Positions 22,817-31,191 of a DNA stretch of 64,000 nt are shown here, piece after piece. Each line of letters starts with the position of its first letter. Position 1 is the first letter of the stretch. Below the pieces are notes generated by a model. That model was not told the DNA's origin. It did no database searches and saw only the letters and a list, made by a program, of their open reading frames with translations. A program made the position numbers and the translations under genes. The DNA comes from DAOTXN01 sp034435435 (lineage in GTDB: Bacteria; Chloroflexota; Anaerolineae; S140-20), in the NCBI GenBank assembly GCA_034435435.1, contig DAOTXN010000135.1, forward strand, positions 62,001 to 126,000, in the 5' to 3' direction.

Positions 22817-24034
22817 TCACTTGTTGTTCCATTTCAAAATGGGCAGCGTGCTTGGCGCGACGATGCTCAAATACAACTCGTCTCCTCCGCGCGTTGGCCG
22901 GATGGCCGTAACCAGATCGACCACGGGCGCGTTAGGGTACAGCCCCCAATAGGCGGCCATTAAGGCCCAACGGGTCGCCGGGATATTGCCGTGTTGCAGC
23001 GATAGCCATTCGGCCCATGCCGCGGTCAATTCGGCCTCGATTTGTTTGTATCCTGCCGTCCACTCGGGCATCAAGTCGTCGCCGGCGCCGCCTGCTGCCA
23101 CCTGCCGTTTGAGCAAGAGCCAGTGCAGCCGGGTTTCTGCTACGGCCGGGTCTGTGTCCTGCCGGTTTGTCCACAGTTCGATGATGGCTTGATCCTCCGC
23201 CAAAAGAGCTTGACGCAAGGTCTGGCGCGCATGTGTCACATTCCCTCCGGCGGACAGCGCAGCCACCAACGCGCCCGCCGCTGAACGTCGGTCGTCACGG
23301 GCGCGAATGAGCGCCGCGCTGGTCCCTTGTGCGTCCCACGTTTCGGTGAAAGAATAAGGTGTGGGGGATACGTTGAGGCTTTGGCCCTGTGGGGTATTGT
23401 GTTTGACCGTTTTACCCAGGGCTGCCCAATCCTCTCGTTGCCCCCCGGCGCGTAACAAGGCCGAGATGAGTCGCTCAAGCAGCGAACGACGGTGATATTC
23501 GGTAAGCTGAGGCGCATGGATGCCGATGAGGGCGGCTTGCTGAAGAAAATGGTGTGCGTTTGTCTTGTCATGCAGGATGATTAATTGTCGCCCCGTCGTC
23601 AGCAGCGTCTCGACTCGTAATAAATCGGGCAAGTGGCCGCTCAAAAGGGCGCCTTGCCCGGCCAGGCGATAGGCCTGCGCCGCCCGTTGGAGTTGTTGGC
23701 TCTCATGATAGCGGCTTGCCAGCCACAGCCAGCCGTTGATGCGCTGCTGGTCGGCCAGCTCACCGCTAAAGGCGAGCAAGGCATGCACAGTCTCTAGTTC
23801 GTTCTGCGCCACCGCCAGCGCCAATATCTGGTCATCTGGTATTCCAGCCAGCGTGAGCAGGGCCAGGTCGGGCGCGATAGCGGATGGGCGTATGCTTTGC
23901 CCCGGATCATGCCAGGCGGCGCCAGCTTGCGCTTGGCGTTCGGCATACAGGGCGATACCGGTCAGCGCCAGGCCAACAATACCCAGCAAAAGGGCCACTT
24001 GGAAACAACGGTGTGCCAAGATATTGCGATTCAT
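22817..24034 (-). CDS. Membrane-anchored helical-repeat protein, unknown function
   Basis: 405 residues. One N-terminal TM helix (about 12-30, ALLLGIVGLALTGIALYAE) is followed by an extracytoplasmic part that is mostly alpha-helical and contains TPR-like stretches (GWLWLASRYHESQQLQRAAQ and LLRVETLLTTGRQLIILHDK). The last 60 residues look more beta-like (GGDELYLSIVAPSTLPILKW). No named family is recognised. The stop of the PpiC gene overlaps its ATG by four bases (ATGA), so it is coupled to that foldase, and it probably belongs with it and the two surface paralogs in one envelope operon. Confidence 0.7.
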   Translation of the reverse strand: MNRNILAHRCFQVALLLGIVGLALTGIALYAERQAQAGAAWHDPGQSIRPSAIAPDLALLTLAGIPDDQILALAVAQNELETVHALLAFSGELADQQRINGWLWLASRYHESQQLQRAAQAYRLAGQGALLSGHLPDLLRVETLLTTGRQLIILHDKTNAHHFLQQAALIGIHAPQLTEYHRRSLLERLISALLRAGGQREDWAALGKTVKHNTPQGQSLNVSPTPYSFTETWDAQGTSAALIRARDDRRSAAGALVAALSAGGNVTHARQTLRQALLAEDQAIIELWTNRQDTDPAVAETRLHWLLLKRQVAAGGAGDDLMPEWTAGYKQIEAELTAAWAEWLSLQHGNIPATRWALMAAYWGLYPNAPVVDLVTAIRPTRGGDELYLSIVAPSTLPILKWNNK

Positions 24035-24948
24035 GGCTCCACAAAACGTTCAATCGTCGCATCGGTCCACAACTTTTCGCGCCAGCGACGACTCAGGTTG
24101 TCTTGAATCAGCGACCGGACCGCCTCGGCAAGAGGGCGTTCCTCACGCTCCAAGACTTGTACAATGTGATAACCCAGCAACTCGCTGTGGACCACGTCGC
24201 TGATCTGCCCTGGCGCCAGGGCAAAGGCGGCTTCTTCCAGCTCGGGGCTTAGTAACAGCCCGCGCGGGAAAAAATCCAGGTCGCCGCCGTGGTCGCGGGT
24301 ACTGATGTCCAGCGAGTACGTGCGGGCGAGGGCGTCAAAGTCGGCCCCAGCGCGGAGCTGGGCCAAAATGTTTTCGGCCTCTGCTTGGGTGGCGACCAGG
24401 ATATGTCGGGCATGCACGTGCTCGACTGTTTCGGGCGTCTCGGCTATCTGCATCTGCACGCGTTGAGCCAGCAGGTTCCCCCGCACCTGAGCGCGATATT
24501 CTGCCTCAGTCATATTGTTGGAGGCTAGTCGGCGCTCGAATTCTTCCCGGCCACCGACGGCATCGATGTCGGCCTGGAGCAAAGTGTCTATTTCCTCGTC
24601 GGTGACGACGATACCGGCCGCAGCGGCGGCCTGTTCCAGTAACGCCATCTCGATCATCGCGTCTAGGACCAGCCGGGGCGAGACCTGCTCACCAGCATGC
24701 GCCATTTCGCGCTCGAAATCGGCCAGCAGGATGGGGTGGCCGTTCACCATGGCTGCCAACGGTATCGGGGTAGGGGTTGGGAGAGGTGTCTCAGATGGCG
24801 TAGGCGCAGGCGCCAAAGTTGGGGTTTCCGGGGTGTTCGTCGGTAGGGCAATCGTTGCTGCCAGTGTTGGGGACGGCTTGGTCTTGGGATTGCAGCCCAC
24901 CACAGACATACATACCAACGCGACGGCCAGCCATTTCCAGGTCCTCAA
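24031..24948 (-). CDS. Peptidyl-prolyl isomerase lipoprotein (PpiC/SurA/PrsA type)
   Basis: About 305 residues. A lipoprotein signal (WLAVALVCMSVVGC) and a Thr/Pro linker precede a SurA-like N-terminal helical region (MVNGHPILLADFEREMAHAG) and a parvulin domain: VHARHILVATQAEAENILAQ, ADFDALARTYSLD, GGDLDFFPRGLL and HSELLGYHIVQVLERE. It would fold exported proteins at the outer face of the membrane. The start was set at TTG 24948 because AAGGAGCAGGA lies directly upstream and the lipoprotein signal then begins correctly; the upstream ATG at 24990 adds residues that spoil the signal. First gene of an operon reaching to rsmI. Confidence 0.9.
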   Translation of the reverse strand: MRTWKWLAVALVCMSVVGCNPKTKPSPTLAATIALPTNTPETPTLAPAPTPSETPLPTPTPIPLAAMVNGHPILLADFEREMAHAGEQVSPRLVLDAMIEMALLEQAAAAAGIVVTDEEIDTLLQADIDAVGGREEFERRLASNNMTEAEYRAQVRGNLLAQRVQMQIAETPETVEHVHARHILVATQAEAENILAQLRAGADFDALARTYSLDISTRDHGGDLDFFPRGLLLSPELEEAAFALAPGQISDVVHSELLGYHIVQVLEREERPLAEAVRSLIQDNLSRRWREKLWTDATIERFVEP

Positions 24949-25098
24949 ATCCTGCTCCTTTTGGGAAAGATGATGTGCCACTCGGAGCAATTATACTACA
25001 GCGTGGGTTTTCCGCAACCGAAGTGAGCGATGCAGACCCCCTTTGGGAGACGAAAGACGAAGGACGGCGCGTGTTCGTCGTTCGTCCTTTGTCTCTTT

Positions 25099-25755
25099 TT
25101 AGCGATTAGCGGTCTGTGGTCTGCGGTTGGGGGTCGGTAGTCGGCGGCGCAGTTGGCTCGCGGCGCGCTTGAGGCGGGGGATGCGCAAGGCGAGCAAGAC
25201 GAGGACCAGTGCGCCGTAACGTAGCGGCTCGCGGATGTCTTTGACCAACCAGGCAAAGTGCACGATGACCAACACAGATGCCAGGTAAACCAGCTTGTGC
25301 AGCCGTTTCCAGTTTTTCTTGAGCCGGCGTTGCCAGCCTTTGGTCGAGGTGATCGCCAGGGCGAGCAAGATGAGAAACGCGGAAAAACCTACAATGACGT
25401 AACGCTGGTCGAGGATAGCCGGGCCGAGCAGTTCCCAGTCAAAGCCGTAGTCTAATCCGACAAAGGTCATCAAGTGCAGTCCGGCGTACAGAAAGGCATA
25501 TACCCCCAAGGCGCGCCGTACCCGAGGGGCTTGTTTGAAGCCTGTGAGGGTATAGATGGGTGTGCAGGCGAGCGACAACAGTAACAACGTCAACGCTGTC
25601 CGACCAGTGCGGGTAGTGATTTCGCGCACCGGGTCCACCAGAAACAGATTTTGGGTATAGTCGCGGATCAAAAAGGCCAGCGGGGCCAGCGCCGCCACGT
25701 GCGCCGCCGTGCGAAACCAGTTCTTTTTGATCCAGTCTTTGACCTTTAGTACCAT
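25099..25755 (-). CDS. msrQ: MsrQ, heme-binding membrane subunit of methionine sulfoxide reductase
   Basis: 218 residues with about six TM helices and the ferric-reductase-like transmembrane pattern. It supplies electrons through b-type heme to MsrP. Visible markers are TGRTALTLLLLSLACTPIYT, RRALGVYAFLYAGLHLMTFV (heme histidine), KKNWKRLHKLVYLASVLVIVHF (further histidines) and the basic C-terminus. The start at ATG 25755 overlaps the last ten bases of msrP. The much longer frame to 26133 on the same strand runs antisense-like through msrP in another frame and was not used. Confidence 0.92.
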   Translation of the reverse strand: MVLKVKDWIKKNWFRTAAHVAALAPLAFLIRDYTQNLFLVDPVREITTRTGRTALTLLLLSLACTPIYTLTGFKQAPRVRRALGVYAFLYAGLHLMTFVGLDYGFDWELLGPAILDQRYVIVGFSAFLILLALAITSTKGWQRRLKKNWKRLHKLVYLASVLVIVHFAWLVKDIREPLRYGALVLVLLALRIPRLKRAASQLRRRLPTPNRRPQTANR

Positions 25756-26684
25756 TTCCTCAAGTCCATTCCCGCGTACAAGTGCGCAACCTCGTCGGCG
25801 TAACCGTTGAACAACAGCGTCTTGCGGCGTTTGTTTTCGCCGATGCGCCGCTCGCTGGCCTGCGACCAACGCGGATGGTCTACGTTGGGATTGACGTTGG
25901 CGAAAAAGCCGTATTCGTGCGGCGCGGCGGCCATCCACAGCGAGACCGGCATTTCTTCTACCAGGTCGATTTTCACGATCGACTTGATGCTCTTGAATCC
26001 GTACTTCCACGGTACGACCAATCGCACCGGCGCGCCGTTTTGCGGCAACAGCGATTCGCCGTAAAGGCCCGTCGCCAGAAGCGTCAAGTCGTGCATGGCC
26101 TCGTCCATGCGCAGCCCTTCGACGTAGGGCCACTCGTATAAGCGACTTTTTTGACCTGGAAATTGTTCGGGGTCGTACAACGTCTCAAAGCGCACGTATT
26201 TGGCCTGCGACATTGGCTCGGCCACGTCGAGCAGCTTGCGCAGCGGAAAACCGACCCAGGGGATGACCATCGACCAGGCCTCTACGCAGCGCAAACGGTA
26301 GATGCGTTCCTCCTGCTCGAATTTGAGCAGATCGTCCATATCAAAAGTTCGGGGTTTATGAACCAAACCACCAACGGCCACAGACCACGGGGAGGTTTCG
26401 AAATTCTTGGCCAAGCCCGCCACGCTCTCTTTGCGCGTGCTGAACTCGTAATAGTTGTTATAGTTGGTGATGGCCTGAAAAGTGGTGAGCTTGTCACCTA
26501 ACTCGTCTGTCTTGTTAGCGGCGGCGGTTGCGGCCTCCGGCGGCAGGGTGGCAGCCGCCTGACGTCCGCCGCAGGCGCTGATGACCAGCGCATGGGCCGC
26601 CAGTGCGCCCGCGCCGACCATAAACTGGCGGCGTGAAAGGTAGACGTGTTTGGGTGTGATTTCGGAAGATTTGATCTTGACCAT
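25746..26684 (-). CDS. msrP: MsrP, molybdopterin-dependent methionine sulfoxide reductase catalytic subunit
   Basis: 312 residues. A twin-arginine signal (SRRQFMVGAGALAAHALVIS, about residues 17-36) is followed by ACGG, so the exported protein could be lipid-anchored. The sulfite-oxidase fold carries the molybdenum-ligating cysteine in YRLRCVEAWSMVIPWVGF, and the pterin-contacting residues in VRFETLYDPEQFPGQ and LVVPWKYGFKSIKSIVKID. It repairs oxidised methionines in exported proteins, receiving electrons from MsrQ. The next gene, msrQ, overlaps its 3' end. On the minus strand TGCTAGAAT near 26767-26775 may be its extended -10. Confidence 0.94.
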   Translation of the reverse strand: MVKIKSSEITPKHVYLSRRQFMVGAGALAAHALVISACGGRQAAATLPPEAATAAANKTDELGDKLTTFQAITNYNNYYEFSTRKESVAGLAKNFETSPWSVAVGGLVHKPRTFDMDDLLKFEQEERIYRLRCVEAWSMVIPWVGFPLRKLLDVAEPMSQAKYVRFETLYDPEQFPGQKSRLYEWPYVEGLRMDEAMHDLTLLATGLYGESLLPQNGAPVRLVVPWKYGFKSIKSIVKIDLVEEMPVSLWMAAAPHEYGFFANVNPNVDHPRWSQASERRIGENKRRKTLLFNGYADEVAHLYAGMDLRKWY

Positions 26685-26858
26685 CTTGGTTTATGCCCTT
26701 AATCAGAAACTTGTTCCATCCAAATGATAAGCAGGCCTGGTCCGACTCGCAAGTAGCAGGTATTCTAGCACAAAGAACTAAAGAATCGCTAACAAATCCT
26801 TACGGAACCCTTACAGATATCGCTCGTCAATTCTGTCGAATCACACACGCAGACCGAT

Positions 26859-27797
26859 TCACATCCACCTCAACCAGGCCCGCACGAGCTGTAGCGCCTC
26901 GGTCGCAGCCTGCGCCAGGTCTGTCGCGTCGAGCCAGTGGATGGTCGGGTCGGCGGAGCTGAACCAACTGGCCTGCTGGCGCACAAAGCGGCGCGTCTCT
27001 TTTTTGATCGCGTGCAGCGCTGCGTCGAGCGTGGCTTCGCCGCGCAGAAAAGCGCCCAACTGCGCGTACCCCAGCCCCGACATGGCCGGCGTGGTCCAGG
27101 CGTAGCGCTCCGCCAGCCGGCGGGTCTCCTCCAGCAGACCTTCCGCCATCATCCGATCCACCCGCGCGTCGATGCGCTCGTAGAGCAGCGGTCGCGGCAA
27201 CGTCAGCCCCACCTGTAAAATCCGGTAGGGCGGCGGAGACTTGCGCTGCAACAGACTGATGGGCCGTCCGGTGATCAGTGTCACCTCCAACGCCCGGATA
27301 ACCCGCCGACGGTTGCGCCGGTCAATCCGGCCCGCCGCGAGTGGGTCCAGCGCCGCCAGCCAGCGCGCCAGTTCGTCGGTGTCCAGAGTATCCAGCGCCG
27401 CCCGTAGCCGGTCTTGCGGCGGCACCGTAGGGATGCCCCAGCCCTCGACCACCGCCCGCACGTATTGCCCGCTCCCGCCCACGAGCAGCGGCAGCCGCCC
27501 GCGCGCCAGCACAGCGTCAATGGCGGCATAGGCCAGACGTTGAAACTGGGCCAAGGTCAAGGTCTCGTCCGGATCGACCACATCTAGCAGGTGATGGGGA
27601 ACGCGGGCGCGTTCTTCCGGCGTGGCCTTGGCCGCGCCGATGTCCATACCCCGATAAACCTGGCGCGAATCGGCCGAGATGATCTCGCCGTTCAACGCCG
27701 TTGCCAGGCGCAACGACAGCGCCGTTTTGCCCACGGCCGTCGGGCCGACGAGGACGAGGAGAGAAGGGGGATTGGGGATGAGGGATTGGGGATTCAT
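26859..27797 (-). CDS. miaA: tRNA dimethylallyltransferase MiaA
   Basis: 312 residues. It adds a dimethylallyl group to the N6 of A37 in tRNAs reading UNN codons. The P-loop LVGPTAVGKTALSLRLA lies near the start. Further blocks are EIISADSRQVYRGMDIGAAK, HHLLDVVDPDETLTLAQF, LPLLVGGSGQYVRAVVEG, RNRRRVIRALEV, and the C-terminal IKKETRRFVRQQASWF. The start is ATG 27797, overlapping the stop of the YraN gene by four bases (ATGA). The frame stays open further upstream, but that part is the shadow of YraN. Its substrate DMAPP would come from the isoprenoid pathway represented elsewhere in this window. Confidence 0.94.
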   Translation of the reverse strand: MNPQSLIPNPPSLLVLVGPTAVGKTALSLRLATALNGEIISADSRQVYRGMDIGAAKATPEERARVPHHLLDVVDPDETLTLAQFQRLAYAAIDAVLARGRLPLLVGGSGQYVRAVVEGWGIPTVPPQDRLRAALDTLDTDELARWLAALDPLAAGRIDRRNRRRVIRALEVTLITGRPISLLQRKSPPPYRILQVGLTLPRPLLYERIDARVDRMMAEGLLEETRRLAERYAWTTPAMSGLGYAQLGAFLRGEATLDAALHAIKKETRRFVRQQASWFSSADPTIHWLDATDLAQAATEALQLVRAWLRWM

Positions 27798-28162
27798 CCC
27801 TGGACCGCGTTTTCGTACACGTCGATGCGCAGGAGCTTGCCAGTGGGCGCAAATTCCACCGCCGCCACGTCGATGCGCCAGTCTATGTCGCCGGCGCCCA
27901 CCTCGGCCAGATAACTTTCGGCCACCTGGATCAGCCGGGCCTGCTTGGCCGGAGTGATGGAGGCTTCGGGTGTGCCCAGGTCTCGCCCCCGGCGGGCGCG
28001 CACCTCTACAAAGATCAACCAGCCGGCGTGTCGGGCGATGAGGTCCACTTCGCCTGCCGGACAACGCCAGTTACGATGCAAGACCTCATATCCGCGCCGG
28101 GACAACTCGGCTGCGGCAAGTTCTTCACCCCGTTGCCCCAAGCTGCGTCGTGGATCAGACAT
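27794..28162 (-). CDS. UPF0102/YraN family nuclease-like protein
   Basis: 122 residues: LGQRGEELAAAELSRRGYEV, HRNWRCPAGEVDLIARHAGW, IFVEVRARRGRDLGTPEASI, and a C-terminal IDVAAVEF. The acidic-lysine pattern (E, VD, EVR) is that of the PD-(D/E)XK endonuclease-like UPF0102 family, usually encoded beside rnhB or trm genes. Exact function unknown, possibly DNA processing. It is coupled to miaA through an ATGA overlap and begins only four bases after the stop of the receiver-roadblock gene. Confidence 0.9.
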   Translation of the reverse strand: MSDPRRSLGQRGEELAAAELSRRGYEVLHRNWRCPAGEVDLIARHAGWLIFVEVRARRGRDLGTPEASITPAKQARLIQVAESYLAEVGAGDIDWRIDVAAVEFAPTGKLLRIDVYENAVQG

Positions 28163-28166
28163 TGTT

Positions 28167-29057
28167 CTAGCGCAGGCGCAAGAGTGACTGGAGTTCCTGA
28201 GCAGTTTGCTTGGTGTTGTAGCGGATCATCCCCAGTGGGCGGTCGGCCCGCAAGGCCACCGAGAGCACGATATTGTCGGCGGCGGTCAGTGAGTAGAGCA
28301 GGTAATCTTGGCCTTCGTGTAGACTTTGCTCAAAGCGCACGGTCTCACGTCCCAACGCCGCCGCCACCCGCGCCGACGCTTGCCAGCTTTCGCTGACCAC
28401 CTGAGCCAGCCGTTCCGCCTCGGCGCGGCCAAAATGGCCCGCATAAGCGACCAATTCAGGGCCATAAGTCAATAAAACGGCGTCGGCGTTCAGCTCGCGC
28501 GACAAGTAGCGCAGGTGCTCGGTCAAGCGGTGCGCTTCATTGGCCAGGTGGAAACGCATTTCGTCCGAGGGGATAAAGGTCGCCATCGCTGGCGTCGGTT
28601 TTTCTTTAGGAGAGGCAACCGGCAGTTCTGGCTTGACCCCTTCGACAGGGGCTTCGGCGACCATATCTGGGGGTTCTTGTTCGGCGAGTGGCGCGCCCAC
28701 ACCACGGCCTAATGCTTCTTCGATTTGGGCGGGGACGTCAGGTAAAAAGAAGGGCTTGGGGAGCGTGCCCTGGATGCCCAGGTCGAGCACCTCGGCGGGC
28801 GTCTCGCCTAGCGGGATCACCATTAGCCGCAGGTCGGGGTGGCGCTCGCGCAGCGTTTTGAGCAGCTCGACCGGGTCCTCATCTTCCAAGCCCATGTCCA
28901 CGATGGCCAACGCCAGATGCTCGCGGGCAGCCACGTTGCGAGCCTCCAGCGCCGTCGTGACGATCTCGGCCTGATAGTCTCCCCCGCCCTCGATGCCTTC
29001 TTTGAGAATGGTGGCAAAGGCCTCCATACTGTCAACGATCAGAATGTGCTCCGTCAC
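28167..29057 (-). CDS. Receiver domain fused to a Roadblock/LC7-like domain
   Basis: 296 residues. Residues 1-118 are a response-regulator receiver: HILIVDSMEAF (acidic pocket reduced to one aspartate), LAIVDMGLEDEDP (phospho-acceptor Asp in VDM) and LPKPFFLPDV with the conserved lysine. A Pro/Glu linker (about 120-165) leads to a roadblock/LC7-type domain (about 170-290; HLRYLSRELNADAVLLTYG, YSLTAADNIVLSVALRADRP). Roadblock proteins commonly serve GTPase-linked polarity or signalling. This looks like a phospho-dependent adaptor without a DNA-binding output. No adjacent kinase; the first gene of the YraN-miaA unit. Confidence 0.8.
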   Translation of the reverse strand: MTEHILIVDSMEAFATILKEGIEGGGDYQAEIVTTALEARNVAAREHLALAIVDMGLEDEDPVELLKTLRERHPDLRLMVIPLGETPAEVLDLGIQGTLPKPFFLPDVPAQIEEALGRGVGAPLAEQEPPDMVAEAPVEGVKPELPVASPKEKPTPAMATFIPSDEMRFHLANEAHRLTEHLRYLSRELNADAVLLTYGPELVAYAGHFGRAEAERLAQVVSESWQASARVAAALGRETVRFEQSLHEGQDYLLYSLTAADNIVLSVALRADRPLGMIRYNTKQTAQELQSLLRLR

Positions 29058-29138
29058 CGGCCCCTCCTGAGCTAAAGTGCTGCCATTTTACTGTCGGTGA
29101 GCAGAAATGTCAAAATACCAGGACAACACCTGTCGTAG

Positions 29139-29495
29139 CTATGCCGATACAGAGGGAAATAACGGAAGGCTCTCGGCAGAAACTGAACGGTAGAACAACG
29201 TTTCCGCCTCGCTCATCTTTTGCCAGGAATGGAGAGGGACAACCCGCGGATTAATGAGCACGTTAAAGGCCAATGACACTTCCGCCGCCAGCCATAGAAT
29301 GCCGTGTTTTGTAGCATAGTCCGAACGGTTGATGAGCACCAAAACGTCAATATCAGAATCGGCGCTGGCTTCACCCCGCGCCTTGGATCCAAATAGCCGC
29401 ACATCCGTCACACATTGCCCAAACTCGGCCCGCAACCGCTGTGCAAAATGCTCAATTGCCCTCTTGTCTTGGTTCGATAGACCTGATCGCTTCAC
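29139..29495 (-). CDS. MNT-type nucleotidyltransferase domain protein
   Basis: 118 residues with the minimal nucleotidyltransferase signature VTDVRLFGSKARGEASADSDIDVLVL, in which GS and the two catalytic aspartates (DSDIDV) are intact. Such proteins usually pair with HEPN-domain toxins and AMPylate them. No HEPN gene is next to it here, so it is an orphan or its partner was lost. It starts at GTG 29495, whose GTGA overlaps the stop of a 35-codon ORF upstream, implying translational coupling to that short frame. Confidence 0.85.
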   Translation of the reverse strand: MKRSGLSNQDKRAIEHFAQRLRAEFGQCVTDVRLFGSKARGEASADSDIDVLVLINRSDYATKHGILWLAAEVSLAFNVLINPRVVPLHSWQKMSEAETLFYRSVSAESLPLFPSVSA

Positions 29496-29599
29496 GCCCT
29501 ATAACCTTCCTGGGTCAAAAACCTATCCATGCGCTGGAAAAATCGCTGCGCCTGGTCAACCGCTGTTTCAGCCATATCGCGATCGATCACGATTTCCAC
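29492..29599 (-). CDS. Small ORF coupled to the nucleotidyltransferase gene
   Basis: A 35-codon frame starting at GTG 29599 and reading EIVIDRDMAETAVDQAQRFF and then QRMDRFLTQEGYRA. AAGGTG precedes the GTG. It overlaps the nucleotidyltransferase start by four bases. The sequence is amphipathic-helical and does not match HEPN signatures (no RxxxxH). It may be a small partner protein, a remnant of one, or a leader that sets translation of the MNT gene. Confidence 0.35.
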   Translation of the reverse strand: MEIVIDRDMAETAVDQAQRFFQRMDRFLTQEGYRA

Positions 29600-29738
29600 T
29601 GCTACACCTTACCAGAGAATACTATAGGCCTCCTCAGATGTCAAATAGACCGGCCTTCGGCTCAGGGCAAGCGCATCTTAATGTGGGTAGCGCGGTTGCG
29701 GTCTATTCGTTACCCCAACCGGCCCGCTTCTCGGTTTT
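29600..29738. other. Non-coding stretch with no recognisable feature
   Basis: No convincing frame is seen on either strand. Apart from short GGCCTTCGGCT strings also found near 29853, nothing distinctive is visible. Together with the repeat that follows, it makes a gap of about 320 bases between the nucleotidyltransferase unit and the glycosyltransferase. Confidence 0.5.
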
Positions 29739-29817
29739 GGACAGGATACAAGATGCACAGGGTTGACCAAGGCTGCATCAGCGAGCAAAAATCCTGTTTT
29801 TCCTGTCAATCCTGTCC
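29739..29817. repeat. Dispersed inverted repeat of the CCTGTCAATCCTGT type
   Basis: The segment opens with GGACAGGATACA and closes with TCCTGTCAATCCTGTCC, so the ends are inverted relative to each other. The same word set makes the repeat at 34796-34872. Strings of this kind are common intergenic repeats in many bacteria. Confidence 0.55.
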
Positions 29818-29862
29818 AGAGGAACGTCTTTCAGTTTAGGTGCAATTGCCCTGGCCTTCGGC

Positions 29863-29891
29863 TTGTTCTTTGGCGCGTTCCGGGGTACACT
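29863..29891 (+). promoter_or_regulatory. Promoter of the glycosyltransferase gene
   Basis: TTGTTC (29863-29868), 17 bases and TACACT (29886-29891). The start site would be near 29898, which rules out the frame start at 29863 and favours a TTG start at 29902 or 29920. Confidence 0.55.
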
Positions 29892-29919
29892 GGATCCCAA
29901 GTTGATTCAGAGACCGACA

Positions 29920-31068
29920 TTGCACACCACGCCACACCGCATCCTCATTCTCATCGCCCACACGGGCGGCGGGCATCTGCGGGCCGCCGAGGCCACGGCT
30001 GAGGCCCTACGCCGCCGCGCCGATGCTGTGGCCGTCGAAATCGTGGATGCCTTGGGGCAGTACGCGCCCTGGCCTTTCAATCGCCTGGCCGAATTCTATC
30101 CCAAGTGGATCGACCGGGCCGCCTGCACGTGGGGCTGGAGCTACCGCCTGACCGATGGCTCGCGCCAGGCGACGGCAGTGCTGCGTCTTTTTTGGCCGCG
30201 GGTGTGGCCGCGGGCGCGGCGTCTATTGAAGCAACACCCCGCCGACGTGATCGTGTCGGCGCATCCACTGACCAATCACTATCTCGCGTGGGCCTTGCGC
30301 CGACTGGGTGGCGCCGTCCCAACCGTGACCGTCGTCACCGACCCGCTCAGCGTGCACCCCTTTTGGCTGTCGCTGGGAATAGATCGTTACCTGGTGGGCA
30401 GCGTCGCGGCCCGCCAAAAGGCTTTGGCCTGCGGGTTGTCGCCACAGCGCGTGCACGTCACCGGGCTGCCAGTCGATCCGCGCTTTGTCGAAGGGTTGGT
30501 AGACAAAACTCAAGCCCGGCGCAGTTTGGGTTGGCCGACCGATGGGCCGGCCACCCTGCTCATTGGCGGGGGCGAAGGCATGGGCCGGCTGCACGACGCC
30601 GCGCGCGCCATAGACGCGGCCTGCCCCGGCGTGCAACTGGCCGTCGTTGCCGGGCGCAACCAGCGGTTGCGATGGCAGTTGGAGCAAACGCGCTGGCGCA
30701 GTCCCGTGCACATCTATGGCTTTGTGGACCACATCCACACCATGCCGTTGCTCATGAGCGCCGCCGACGTGTTGGTCACCAAGGCCGGTCCTGCCACGCT
30801 GCACGAAGCCTTTCTGGCCGGACTGCCGATGATTTTAAACGGCGCTGTGCCGGGTCAGGAAGAGGGCAACGTGCAGCTGGTCGTCGAAGGTGGGGCGGGC
30901 GTCTGGGCGTCCGAGCCGGCGCGCGTCGCGGCGCTGATTGCCTGCTGGACCGGCGCGCACGCCGACACGTTAGCCCGCATGTCTGCCCGCTCTCGCGCAC
31001 TGGCGCGCCCCGGCGCTGCTGATGCCGTGGCCGATGAAATTTGGCGATTGGTCAGGAATGGCGGGTAA
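29920..31068 (+). CDS. MGDG synthase-like glycosyltransferase (GT28 type)
   Basis: About 382 residues of the diacylglycerol glycosyltransferase family (MurG-like GT-B fold). The N-terminal block RILILIAHTGGGHLRAAEAT, with its GGGH motif, is the family signature. VTVVTDPLSVHPFW, YLVGSVAARQKA, VHVTGLPVDPRF, LLIGGGEGMGRL and the donor-binding C-terminal GFVDHIHTMPLLMSAADVLV and KAGPATLHEAFLAGLPMIL follow. It probably makes membrane glycolipids from diacylglycerol and a UDP-sugar. The start is uncertain (TTG 29920 or TTG 29902, both after the predicted transcript start). Its stop codon is supplied by the first unit of a 33-bp tandem repeat. Confidence 0.87.
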   Translation: MHTTPHRILILIAHTGGGHLRAAEATAEALRRRADAVAVEIVDALGQYAPWPFNRLAEFYPKWIDRAACTWGWSYRLTDGSRQATAVLRLFWPRVWPRARRLLKQHPADVIVSAHPLTNHYLAWALRRLGGAVPTVTVVTDPLSVHPFWLSLGIDRYLVGSVAARQKALACGLSPQRVHVTGLPVDPRFVEGLVDKTQARRSLGWPTDGPATLLIGGGEGMGRLHDAARAIDAACPGVQLAVVAGRNQRLRWQLEQTRWRSPVHIYGFVDHIHTMPLLMSAADVLVTKAGPATLHEAFLAGLPMILNGAVPGQEEGNVQLVVEGGAGVWASEPARVAALIACWTGAHADTLARMSARSRALARPGAADAVADEIWRLVRNGG

Positions 31069-31151
31069 GAAACCCGCCCCACTGGGTTGGGCGGCGGGTA
31101 AGAAACATGCCCTACTGGGTTGGGCGGCGGGTAAGAAACCCGCCCTACTGG
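31060..31151. repeat. Tandem 33-bp repeat, 2.8 units, hairpin-forming
   Basis: Three units begin GGCGGGTAAGAAACCCGCCC at 31060, 31093 (variant ACATGCCC) and 31126, joined by CTACTGGGTTGGGC. Each intact unit can fold GGCGGGT with ACCCGCC. The first unit contains the TAA stop of the upstream gene. The array lies just before the fmt promoter and may work as a terminator series. Confidence 0.85.
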
Positions 31152-31154
31152 AAC

Positions 31155-31183
31155 TTGCTCTTGAGGTTCAGGCATGATACAAT
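31155..31183 (+). promoter_or_regulatory. Promoter of fmt
   Basis: TTGCTC (31155-31160), 17-base spacer and TACAAT (31178-31183). The fmt ATG lies only nine bases beyond the -10 box, so the mRNA is probably leaderless. Confidence 0.65.
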
Positions 31184-31191
31184 CGCCGCCT

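Noticed and set aside
25756..26133. MsrQ fused to an upstream domain
   Set aside because: The extra residues are a shifted-frame reading of msrP with no protein-like pattern; the ATG at 25755 overlaps msrP in the way usual for this pair.
27798..28064. MiaA with a long N-terminal extension
   Set aside because: The extra frame is the opposite-phase shadow of the YraN gene; the ATG at 27797 has the normal ATGA overlap with its stop.
31060..31151. CRISPR array
   Set aside because: The units are adjacent with no unique spacers between them and each folds on itself; no cas genes are present.
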